11,789 nucleotides of DNA, taken from assembly GCA_905201915.1 (NCBI GenBank), contig CAJKQE010000069.1, positions 1-11,789 on the forward strand, read 5' to 3'. Within the stretch, counting starts at the first letter, position 1, and every line of letters starts with the position of its first letter. The translations under genes and the position numbers were made by a program. Below, piece after piece: positions 6,430 through 11,789 of the stretch. The notes beneath the pieces were generated by a model. That model saw only the letters and a program-made list of their open reading frames with translations. It did not search any database and had not been told where the DNA came from. This DNA comes from an uncultured Lachnospiraceae bacterium. Lineage in GTDB: Bacteria > Bacillota > Clostridia > Lachnospirales > Lachnospiraceae.

Positions 6430-7593
6430 ATGGTTAATATCAGTTTGCTGGAAAAATCTATCCCGGTGGCTCCTATTAAAATAGCAGCATTAAAAAGCTG
6501 TTCTGAATTAGCTTCTCAGGTAGATGCTCATCTGGTACAATTCCGAAAAGAATTAAATTCTCACAATCAATCCGGATTAAACTTCCGGGGTTATGCTGAA
6601 AACAGTTTTCTCATTGACTGCAGCTGCCCACGCTTTGGTTCAGGAGAAGCCAAAGGTGTAATCAACGAATCTATTCGTGGTGCAGATATGTTTGTTATGG
6701 TAGATGTCTGTAATCACAGTTTAACTTACAATATGTGCGGACATGTGAATCACATGTCACCTGACGACCATTATCAGGATTTAAAACGTATTATTGCTAC
6801 TGCTGCCGGAAAAGCACATCGTATTAACGTAATCATGCCTTTCCTCTATGAAAGCCGCCAGCACAAGAGAAGCAAAAGAGAATCTCTCGACTGTGCTCTT
6901 GCACTTCAGGAATTAGTTCAAATGGGTGTTTCTAATATCATTACTTTTGACGCTCATGATCCACGTATGCAGAACGCAATTCCGTTATCCGGATTTGATA
7001 ACTTCATGCCAACTTACCAGTTCTTAAAAACATTATGTGCAAATATCGAAGATTTTAAAATTGATAACGAGCACTTAATGATTATCAGCCCTGACGAAGG
7101 TGCTATGCAAAGAGCTGTGTACTTCTCTAATATTTTAGGTGTTGACATGGGTATGTTCTACAAACGCCGTGATTATTCCACCGTTGTAAACGGACGTAAT
7201 CCAATTGTTGCTCATGAATTTTTAGGCGACTCCGTAGAAGGAAAAGATGTGATTGTTATTGACGACATGATTTCTTCCGGAGAAAGTATGTTAGATGTTG
7301 CAAGAAAATTAAAAGAACGTAAGGCAAAACGTGTAATTGTATGTACTACTTTTGGTCTTTTCACAGACGGACTGGAAAAATTCGATGAATATTACGAAAA
7401 AGAATATATTTATCGTGTGATTACTACAAATCTAAACTACAGAAATCCAGAATTGCTGACACGTCCTTATTATCTGGAAGCTGATATGAGTAAATATCTG
7501 GCAAGTATCATGGATATTTTAAACCATGACTTATCTGTAAACAAAGTTCGAAATACAACAAAGAAAATCAATAAGCTTCTGAAGAGGTGCTAA
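6430..7593 (+). CDS. prs: Ribose-phosphate pyrophosphokinase, long divergent form
   Basis: Makes PRPP from ribose-5-phosphate and ATP for purine, pyrimidine, histidine and tryptophan synthesis. The start at 6430 follows GGAGGT (6420-6425). An in-frame GTG at 6370 is excluded because it lies upstream of the promoter -10. The protein has 387 residues, about 70 more than the typical Bacillus-type enzyme (about 317), mostly an N-terminal extension of about 50 residues plus a basic C-terminal tail. Conserved landmarks are RFGSGE (68-73, usually RFSDGE), ESIRGADMFV (80-89), the basic loop RQHKRSKRE (143-151), FDAHDPRMQ (173-181, usually DLHAPQIQ, with the catalytic-type His176), ISPDEGAMQRA (219-229), KRRD (245-248) and the PRPP-type loop IDDMISSGES (277-286, usually DDIIDTAGT). 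The changes look like a subgroup rather than decay, because the key charged residues remain. Monocistronic. Confidence 0.88.
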   Translation: MVNISLLEKSIPVAPIKIAALKSCSELASQVDAHLVQFRKELNSHNQSGLNFRGYAENSFLIDCSCPRFGSGEAKGVINESIRGADMFVMVDVCNHSLTYNMCGHVNHMSPDDHYQDLKRIIATAAGKAHRINVIMPFLYESRQHKRSKRESLDCALALQELVQMGVSNIITFDAHDPRMQNAIPLSGFDNFMPTYQFLKTLCANIEDFKIDNEHLMIISPDEGAMQRAVYFSNILGVDMGMFYKRRDYSTVVNGRNPIVAHEFLGDSVEGKDVIVIDDMISSGESMLDVARKLKERKAKRVIVCTTFGLFTDGLEKFDEYYEKEYIYRVITTNLNYRNPELLTRPYYLEADMSKYLASIMDILNHDLSVNKVRNTTKKINKLLKRC

Positions 7594-7610
7594 AAACTTA
7601 TCAAACATTG

Positions 7611-7642
7611 AAAAACAGATGGCCTTGTGACCATCTGTTTTT
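7611..7642. terminator. Bidirectional terminator between prs and the 3D-domain gene
   Basis: A 12-bp perfect stem (arms 7611-7622 and 7631-7642, loop 8 nt) has a GATGG/CCATC core and A5/T5 ends. It therefore provides a U-tract on both strands and can end prs (plus) and the convergent 3D-domain gene (minus). Confidence 0.88.
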
Positions 7643-7654
7643 ATTATGTAATCT

Positions 7655-8863
7655 TTAATTCACTTGATATACATCTGCGTACATTCTCCCAAATTCCATC
7701 GCATCCTCATGACTTTCAAAATAAATATCAACATGTCCATAAGGTACACCTCTGTCCTCTACTGTATACACAGATCCATTTATTTTTAATTTCGTTCCAA
7801 AAGGAATTCCATTCATAGCTACTGTTCTTCCCTGTACCGGAACAGTTCCGCTGGCAGTTAAGCCGCTGGAATGCCCTGAACAGCAAGAACCGTTACAATA
7901 TGCCGTAATCTTAAATTTTCCTAAATATTTCTCACCAGATGTATTCTGATCTTCACTTTCCTGAGAATTGTTGTTATTATCTTCCGGTTTCTGCGGTGTT
8001 TCCGGTTTACTTTCTTCCGGCGCAGGCTTATTTTCCGGTTTTGTTGTGTTTTCCGGTTTCGCAGTATTATCCGGCTTTGGAGTTTGTACAGACGGTTTCT
8101 GTGACTGTGCAGCCTCCTCATCCTTTTCCTGCTTAATTAAAGCATTGATTTTATCACTTTGCACATTGATTTTATTCAGCAATGCTTTTGTAGTATCCTT
8201 TTCCGCAGAAATCTGTGTCTCATATTCTTCCATCTGAAACCGGGTACTTTTCATAACTGATGAAATCTCGTCCTGCTTTTCTAAACTTTCTTTATGAAGC
8301 TTTTTAAGCTTTTCCTGCTCTTTTTTTATACTTTCTTCTTTTTCTTTAATTTCCGCTGTTGTCTTTTTATATTCTTCCAGCATCTTTCTATCATACTTTG
8401 TCATCTGCGACATATTTTCTGCCTGACTTAAAAATTCTGAAAGATCCTTTGCTTCCAAAAATAATGTTATATAAGAACTATTTGAATTTTCGTACATATA
8501 CTGAATACGAAGTTTCATTTTGGAATACTGTTCTTCCTCTTTTTTTTGCGCTTCTCCCAGTTGGGTTTCAAGCTCCGCCAGTTCTTCCTGTCTTGCATCT
8601 GACTGACTCTGAATATCCTGAAGGTTTTCTCCCAATTCGCTAAGCTGGTTATTCAGTTCTGTCAAGTACTCTTCCAAATTATTTTTCTTGGATTCCAGAC
8701 TTTTGATTCTTCCCTGAGCATCATTTAACTGTTTCTCATTTTCCTTTTGTTTACCCTGCTCTGCAGAAATCTTACTCTGTGTAGTCGCAGCGTAACAAGG
8801 AGTGATAATCAGACTTGCTGATAAAAGCCCCAAAATCAGACCTGTACTTGTTTTTTTCCTCAT
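7655..8863 (-). CDS. Secreted coiled-coil cell-wall protein with C-terminal 3D domain
   Basis: A 402-residue exported protein. Residues 1-26 are a signal peptide (MRKKTSTG, a hydrophobic run, then cleavage near CYA-ATT). Residues about 28-250 are heptad-rich coiled coil; the middle part (LRIQYMYENSNSSYITLFLEAKDLSEFLSQ, broadly 118-147) resembles the PcsB/CwlO-type N-terminal domain, which in other Firmicutes contacts FtsX. Residues 256-310 are a Pro/Lys/Glu/Asn linker with KPEN-type repeats. Residues 314-402 form a 3D domain: ITAYC, SSGLTASGT (332-340), IPFGTKL (353-359), VEDRG and HVDIYFESHEDA, with the three Asp at 370, 379 and 387. 3D proteins such as YocH are peptidoglycan-active, so a lytic role at the envelope is inferred. 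The ATG at 8863 was chosen because AAAAGGAGC (8871-8879) is 7 nt away; an in-frame TTG at 8869 is too close. Confidence 0.85.
   Translation of the reverse strand: MRKKTSTGLILGLLSASLIITPCYAATTQSKISAEQGKQKENEKQLNDAQGRIKSLESKKNNLEEYLTELNNQLSELGENLQDIQSQSDARQEELAELETQLGEAQKKEEEQYSKMKLRIQYMYENSNSSYITLFLEAKDLSEFLSQAENMSQMTKYDRKMLEEYKKTTAEIKEKEESIKKEQEKLKKLHKESLEKQDEISSVMKSTRFQMEEYETQISAEKDTTKALLNKINVQSDKINALIKQEKDEEAAQSQKPSVQTPKPDNTAKPENTTKPENKPAPEESKPETPQKPEDNNNNSQESEDQNTSGEKYLGKFKITAYCNGSCCSGHSSGLTASGTVPVQGRTVAMNGIPFGTKLKINGSVYTVEDRGVPYGHVDIYFESHEDAMEFGRMYADVYQVN
7981..8080 (-). repeat. Six degenerate repeats encoding the KPEN-type linker
   Basis: The plus strand shows TTCCGGTTT four times exactly (starting 7982, 8000, 8033 and 8051) and two variants (starting 8015 and 8069). 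Spacings are 18, 15, 18, 18 and 18 nt. They encode a six-residue period beginning KPE or KPD in the linker of the 3D-domain protein. Such in-frame arrays can change copy number between strains. Confidence 0.75.
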
Positions 8864-8893
8864 AATCAAAGCTCCTTTTCATAACCGAAACTG

Positions 8894-8902
8894 ATTATAA
8901 CA
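8894..8902 (-). promoter_or_regulatory. Extended -10 promoter of the 3D-domain gene
   Basis: On the minus strand, TGTTATAAT (8894-8902) is a perfect extended -10. No good -35 is visible at 17-18 bp (the hexamer there is about TATTCT), so the promoter may need an activator or rely on the extended -10. The leader would be about 24 nt. Confidence 0.6.
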
Positions 8903-8913
8903 TAATATTCACA
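8897..8913 (-). promoter_or_regulatory. Candidate WalR-type direct repeat at the 3D-domain gene promoter
   Basis: The minus strand reads TGTGAA-TATTA-TGTTAT, matching the published WalR (YycF) consensus TGT(A/T)A(A/T/C)-N5-TGT(A/T)A(A/T/C) at 11 of 12 specified positions. It overlaps the -10. WalR controls cell-wall hydrolases, including the 3D protein YocH, in Bacillus. The match is suggestive only, since AT-rich DNA yields such sites by chance. Confidence 0.3.
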
Positions 8914-9010
8914 AGAAGAATAGCCTTTTTTCATTTTTTCGTAACATTTATGTAATAGTACCTAAGATTTTCTGTTAAATTTATGCAATTATCCCATTGA
9001 TTTTTTTCAT

Positions 9011-9358
9011 TTATCTTTGATATTCAAAGGCATTTCGAATAAGCTCTGCCCTATTGGAAGATATCCCTACTACGTCAAAACGACAAGGCGTATCCTCAGG
9101 ATATCCCTCTTTGGTAAGATAATACAAGGCTGTTCTGGAAATTTTTCTCTGCTTTGCTTTCGTCACGGCTTCCAGTGGGCTTCCGTAACTTAAACCACTT
9201 CTGTATTTCACTTCAATAAAACACAGATACTCCCCCTCTTTTCCAATTAAATCAATCTCCCCTTGTTTACACCGGTAATTTCGTTCTAATATAAAATATC
9301 CTTGTTTTTCCAAAAGTTCAGCTGCTTTTTCTTCATATTTTCTGCCAATTTCATTCAT
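9011..9358 (-). CDS. yraN: UPF0102 (YraN family) putative endonuclease-like protein
   Basis: A complete 115-residue protein of the UPF0102/YraN family, of typical length. It starts NEIGRKYEEKAAELLEKQGY and carries the nuclease-fold signature GEIDLIGKEG (33-42) followed by FIEVKYRS (47-54). Asp36, Glu49 and Lys51 match the D-ExK arrangement of PD-(D/E)xK nucleases, and RFDVVGI (93-99) closes the core. Biochemical function is not established; a DNA-processing role is often assumed from the fold. Its ATG overlaps the rnhB stop by 8 bp, indicating coupled translation. The upstream GGGG is only a weak ribosome binding site, which supports coupling. It ends the rplS-lepB-rbgA-rnhB-yraN run. I see no clear terminator after it. 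Confidence 0.92.
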   Translation of the reverse strand: MNEIGRKYEEKAAELLEKQGYFILERNYRCKQGEIDLIGKEGEYLCFIEVKYRSGLSYGSPLEAVTKAKQRKISRTALYYLTKEGYPEDTPCRFDVVGISSNRAELIRNAFEYQR

Positions 9359-10121
9359 AATTTTCCCCGGTCACATTATGAATGAAACTCCTTCTGTGTA
9401 TCGGAGTCGGACCATATTTCTTAATGGCCTCAATATGTTCTTTAGAGCCGTATCCTTTATTGGATGCAAACCCATATTCCGGCATGATTTTATCATATTC
9501 CCTCATCAGGCGATCTCTGGTAACCTTTGCCACAATACTGGCCGCCGCTATGGAAATACTCTTTGCATCTCCCTTAATAATAGGCACTTGAGGGATGGTA
9601 ATCTGAGGAATAGTCACTGCATCATTTAACAAAATTTGAGGTGTGACATCCAATTTTGAAACAGCTTCTCGCATCGCCTCATAGGTCGCCTGCAAAATAT
9701 TGATTTCATCAATTCTCTGAGGACTTGCATATCCAACTGCTACAGAAACTGCTTTTTCCATAATTTCATCATAAAGTTGTTCTCGCATTTTTTCAGAAAG
9801 CTGTTTTGAGTCATTCACATATAAAATTTCACAATCCGGCGGCAAAATCACTGCACCTGCCACTACAGGACCGGCAAAAGGGCCACGCCCCACTTCATCA
9901 ATCCCACAAATATAGCCTAAATGTTCATATTCACGCTCAAATTCTCTCATTTGCTTTAAACGTTCTTTTTCCTGTTCCAAAGCTTGTATGCGCTTGTGCC
10001 CCTGTTCTACAAGCTTCTGTACACCTTTTCGTTCATCCGCCCTGTAAATTTCACAAAAAGCAGGCAATTCCTGCATCGGTGTATTCTTAAATCTCTCTTT
10101 AATTTCCTGAATACTTTCCAT
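9351..10121 (-). CDS. rnhB: Ribonuclease HII
   Basis: RNase HII cleaves RNA in RNA-DNA hybrids and incises at single ribonucleotides in DNA. The 256 residues match the long Firmicute form (Bacillus about 255). Residues 1-69 are the extra N-terminal helical region, ending in a charged coiled coil (ALEQEKERLKQMREFEREYE, 47-66). The catalytic core starts GIDEVGRGPFAGPVVAGAV (73-91), then NDSKQLSE (103-110), NDAV (166-169), KGDAKSISIAAASIVAKVTRD (183-203) and GYGSKEH (223-229). The four metal-binding acids expected for the family are Asp75, Glu76, Asp167 and Asp185, with the usual 18-residue gap between the last two. The ATG is 1 nt after the rbgA stop and follows GGAGG at good spacing. It sits between rbgA and yraN, the standard clostridial order. 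Confidence 0.96.
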   Translation of the reverse strand: MESIQEIKERFKNTPMQELPAFCEIYRADERKGVQKLVEQGHKRIQALEQEKERLKQMREFEREYEHLGYICGIDEVGRGPFAGPVVAGAVILPPDCEILYVNDSKQLSEKMREQLYDEIMEKAVSVAVGYASPQRIDEINILQATYEAMREAVSKLDVTPQILLNDAVTIPQITIPQVPIIKGDAKSISIAAASIVAKVTRDRLMREYDKIMPEYGFASNKGYGSKEHIEAIKKYGPTPIHRRSFIHNVTGENYE

Positions 10122-10122
10122 T

Positions 10123-10968
10123 TTAAGCCTCCGGCTTTTCTAAAGTAATTTTTCCGATTTTCCCGTTTCTAAACTCTTCTAATAAAATATTAGCTGCCTT
10201 TAAATAATCCAGCTCGTTACCTTTCTGGATACATTTCCTATTTTCTGCAACTTGTTCCAACATAGAAAGTGCATTTTCGCTTTCCTCAATATCATATCTT
10301 TTTGTCAAAACGCCCTCATAAGACTCATGAAGATATTTTAACAATTCCAGAGATAATTCTTCTAAATTTAAAATTTCGTCTTTAATAGAGCCTACCATAG
10401 CGAGTTTTGCTCCTACGCTCTGATCTTCAAATTTCGGCCATAAAATCCCCGGTGTATCCAGAAGTTCTACGTTTTTGTTAATGCGTATCCACTGTTTTCC
10501 CTTTGTCACGCCTGGTTTATTTCCTGTTTTCGTGCAGGCTTTCCCTGCAAATGCATTGATAAATGTAGATTTTCCTACATTTGGAATTCCCACTACCATC
10601 GCTCTGATTGGTCTGTTGATAATTCCTCTTTTTCTGTCTCGCTCAAGCTTTTCTTTACAGGACTCCATGACAACAGGAAGAACTCCTTTTATCCCTGCAC
10701 CGCTTTTTGCATTTAATTTTACTACATAATAGCCTTTGCTTTTAAAATATTCTGCCCATTTCTCATTTTCGCGCTCATCTGCTAAATCTGATTTATTTAA
10801 CAAAATAAGTCTTGCTTTATTTTTGCCTAATTCATCTATATCCGGATTTCGACTGGAAAAAGGAATTCTCGCATCCACCACCTCAATAATCAGGTCAATG
10901 AGCTTAATATTCTCCTGCATCATACGTTTTGCTTTTGTCATGTGTCCCGGGTACCATTGATAATTCAT
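10123..10968 (-). CDS. rbgA: Ribosome biogenesis GTPase RbgA (YlqF)
   Basis: A circularly permuted GTPase required for late 50S subunit maturation. The motif order G4-G5-G1-G2-G3 is visible: NKSD (58-61), NAKSG (86-90), GIPNVGKST (127-135), GVTKG (153-157) and DTPG (171-174). The N-terminus MNYQWYPGHMTKAKRMM is characteristic of the YlqF family. With the start at 10968 the protein has 281 residues, the usual length. That ATG follows AAGGAGA at good spacing, whereas an in-frame ATG at 11034 would add 22 atypical residues read from the end of lepB. It lies 17 nt after lepB and 1 nt before rnhB, clearly one transcription unit. Its placement near rplS matches its job in assembling the large subunit. 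Confidence 0.96.
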   Translation of the reverse strand: MNYQWYPGHMTKAKRMMQENIKLIDLIIEVVDARIPFSSRNPDIDELGKNKARLILLNKSDLADERENEKWAEYFKSKGYYVVKLNAKSGAGIKGVLPVVMESCKEKLERDRKRGIINRPIRAMVVGIPNVGKSTFINAFAGKACTKTGNKPGVTKGKQWIRINKNVELLDTPGILWPKFEDQSVGAKLAMVGSIKDEILNLEELSLELLKYLHESYEGVLTKRYDIEESENALSMLEQVAENRKCIQKGNELDYLKAANILLEEFRNGKIGKITLEKPEA

Positions 10969-10985
10969 GCTATTTCTCCTTTTGT

Positions 10986-11585
10986 CTAATGTTTTACAAA
11001 TCCCATTTTGTTTACCGGTGCAACTCGAAACCACAGCTTACCTTCAATATATTTCTTCTTAACTTTCTTTACCTCTGCAAAGCGGCTGTCTTCACTGTTA
11101 TTTCGATTGTCACCTAACACAAAATATTCATCATTTTTCAAAGTAACCCCTTCGTCTGCCAGACCGGGATTTGTCATTTTATCCACTTTCATTTTTTCTT
11201 TATATTTTTTTCCATCAATATAAACTTCCCCATTCTGAATTTGAATTGTTTCTCCGGGAAGTCCGATTACTCTTTTAATATGAATTGCCGCATTGTCTTT
11301 TCCATCCTTTGTAAAGGCAATCATATCTTCTCTTTTGGGCCCTGTTAGCTTATATGCCAGCTTATTTATAAAAAAAGTTTCACCTGTCCGCAAGGTAGGT
11401 TCCATACTACTTTCCTGCATACGAATACTCTGAAAAAAGAAAATAGATACCACTGCAGCAACAGCCAACACCACTGCCACCTGAAATACCCAGCTAAAAA
11501 CTGTTCTACCTCTTTTACTTTTAATAAACTCCAGCGCCATTTCCCTTTGCTGTTCTCTCTTTTTTCTACTTTTCTTCTTTTTCAT
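10986..11585 (-). CDS. lepB: Signal peptidase I
   Basis: Membrane-anchored serine protease that removes signal peptides from exported proteins. The 199 residues fit Gram-positive type I enzymes. A very basic cytoplasmic N-terminus (MKKKKSRKKREQQRE) precedes one membrane segment (about 28-52), after which the protein lies outside the membrane. The Ser/Lys dyad is seen as ESSMEPTL (58-65), with Ser60, and IHIKRVIGLPGE (101-112), with Lys104. Box E is VLGDNRNNSEDSRF (156-169). The ATG at 11585 follows AGGTGA. A hairpin at 11619-11650 separates it from rplS, which may reduce its expression relative to the ribosomal protein. The 3D-domain protein in this window is a possible substrate, like any Sec-exported protein. 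Confidence 0.96.
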   Translation of the reverse strand: MKKKKSRKKREQQREMALEFIKSKRGRTVFSWVFQVAVVLAVAAVVSIFFFQSIRMQESSMEPTLRTGETFFINKLAYKLTGPKREDMIAFTKDGKDNAAIHIKRVIGLPGETIQIQNGEVYIDGKKYKEKMKVDKMTNPGLADEGVTLKNDEYFVLGDNRNNSEDSRFAEVKKVKKKYIEGKLWFRVAPVNKMGFVKH

Positions 11586-11618
11586 CCTGTTTTCACCTAA
11601 ATTATCCGTATTGAAGAA

Positions 11619-11650
11619 ACAGGGACATATACCAAAGTATGTGTCCCTGT
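11619..11650 (-). terminator. Hairpin terminator or attenuator between rplS and lepB
   Basis: A 13-bp stem with one G-U pair (arms 11619-11631 and 11638-11650, 6-nt loop, ACAGGGACA/TGTCCCTGT base) follows the rplS stop by 13 nt. On the minus strand it is followed by TTTCTTC, a moderate U-tract. It probably ends most rplS transcripts with partial readthrough into lepB. Confidence 0.7.
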
Positions 11651-11663
11651 CATGTTTACGTTA

Positions 11664-11789
11664 TTATTTTACTAACTCTTTTACTTTCGCTGCTTTACCT
11701 ACACGCTGTCTTAAGTAGTTCAATTTTGCACGTCTTACTTTACCACGTCTTATAACTTCTACTCTTTCTACGTTAGGGGAGTGTAATGG
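11664..11789 (-). CDS. rplS: 50S ribosomal protein L19, C-terminus (partial)
   Basis: Only the last 41 codons are inside the window; the 5' part lies beyond the right edge. The peptide begins PLHSPNVERVEVIRRGKVRR and continues AKLNYLRQRVGKAAKVKELVK, matching the highly conserved C-terminal half of L19 (PLHSP.I..IEV.RRGKVRRAKL.YLR). L19 sits at the interface of the two ribosomal subunits. It heads the run into lepB and rbgA, as in many Firmicutes, where trmD, rimM and rpsP usually lie upstream. Confidence 0.96.
   Translation of the reverse strand, partial: PLHSPNVERVEVIRRGKVRRAKLNYLRQRVGKAAKVKELVK

Larger units (their letters stand above)
8870..9010. other. 141-bp spacer between yraN and the 3D-domain gene
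   Basis: AT-rich, with the promoter, candidate WalR-type box and ribosome binding site of the 3D-domain gene at its left end. No strong terminator hairpin is visible after yraN, so some readthrough into the 3D-domain gene is possible. Confidence 0.5.

Noticed and set aside
7981..8080. Regular TTCCGG repeats as a possible CRISPR array
   Set aside because: The units are 9 nt at 15-18 nt spacing and keep the reading frame of a protein linker. There are no CRISPR-length repeats or spacers.
7939..8237. Plus-strand frames opposite the 3D-domain gene linker
   Set aside because: They are shadows of the repeat-coded KPEN linker (Phe-Ser-Gly-rich in antisense) with no start signal.
10969..11034. Longer N-terminus for RbgA starting at 11034
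   Set aside because: It would overlap lepB and lacks family similarity. MNYQWYPGHM with an AAGGAGA site is the typical start.

Overview
The window reads as chromosomal DNA from a low-GC anaerobic Firmicute of the class Clostridia, most likely a Lachnospiraceae member (a Blautia-like acetogen would fit). The basis is AT-rich codon use, strong AGGAGG-type ribosome binding sites, the gene order rplS-lepB-rbgA-rnhB-yraN, a DUF512 radical-SAM gene joined to der-plsY-gpsA, a long divergent PRPP synthetase, and a CooT-type nickel protein next to metF. No mobile element, CRISPR array, tRNA or rRNA is seen. Most of the window is housekeeping.

Layout, left to right. (1) 1-758, minus strand: a promoter, a short leader with an inverted repeat, a His/Cys-rich protein, CooT, and the first 28 codons of metF running off the left edge. 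This looks like the head of a one-carbon/Wood-Ljungdahl or nickel-supply operon. (2) 1052-1885, plus strand: a stand-alone aldo/keto reductase with its own promoter. It ends in a perfect 15-bp hairpin shared with the convergent gpsA. (3) 1943-6286, minus strand: an operon of four tightly packed genes, DUF512 radical-SAM/PDZ protein, der (ribosome-assembly GTPase), plsY and gpsA. GpsA makes glycerol-3-phosphate and PlsY acylates it, so the last two genes catalyse successive steps at the start of phospholipid synthesis. (4) 6430-7593, plus strand: PRPP synthetase, transcribed divergently from DUF512 and closed by a terminator that can also serve the next convergent gene. (5) 7655-8863, minus strand: a secreted coiled-coil/3D-domain cell-wall protein with its own promoter and a possible WalR-type box. 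(6) 9011-11789, minus strand: the 3' end of rplS, a hairpin, then lepB, rbgA, rnhB and yraN with short gaps or overlaps.

The parts most worth a second look are the presumptive nickel module with its gapped palindrome, the uncharacterised DUF512 protein overlapping der, the divergent PRPP synthetase, and the coiled-coil/3D cell-wall protein with its candidate regulatory box. I see no clearly novel multi-gene defence or metabolic system.
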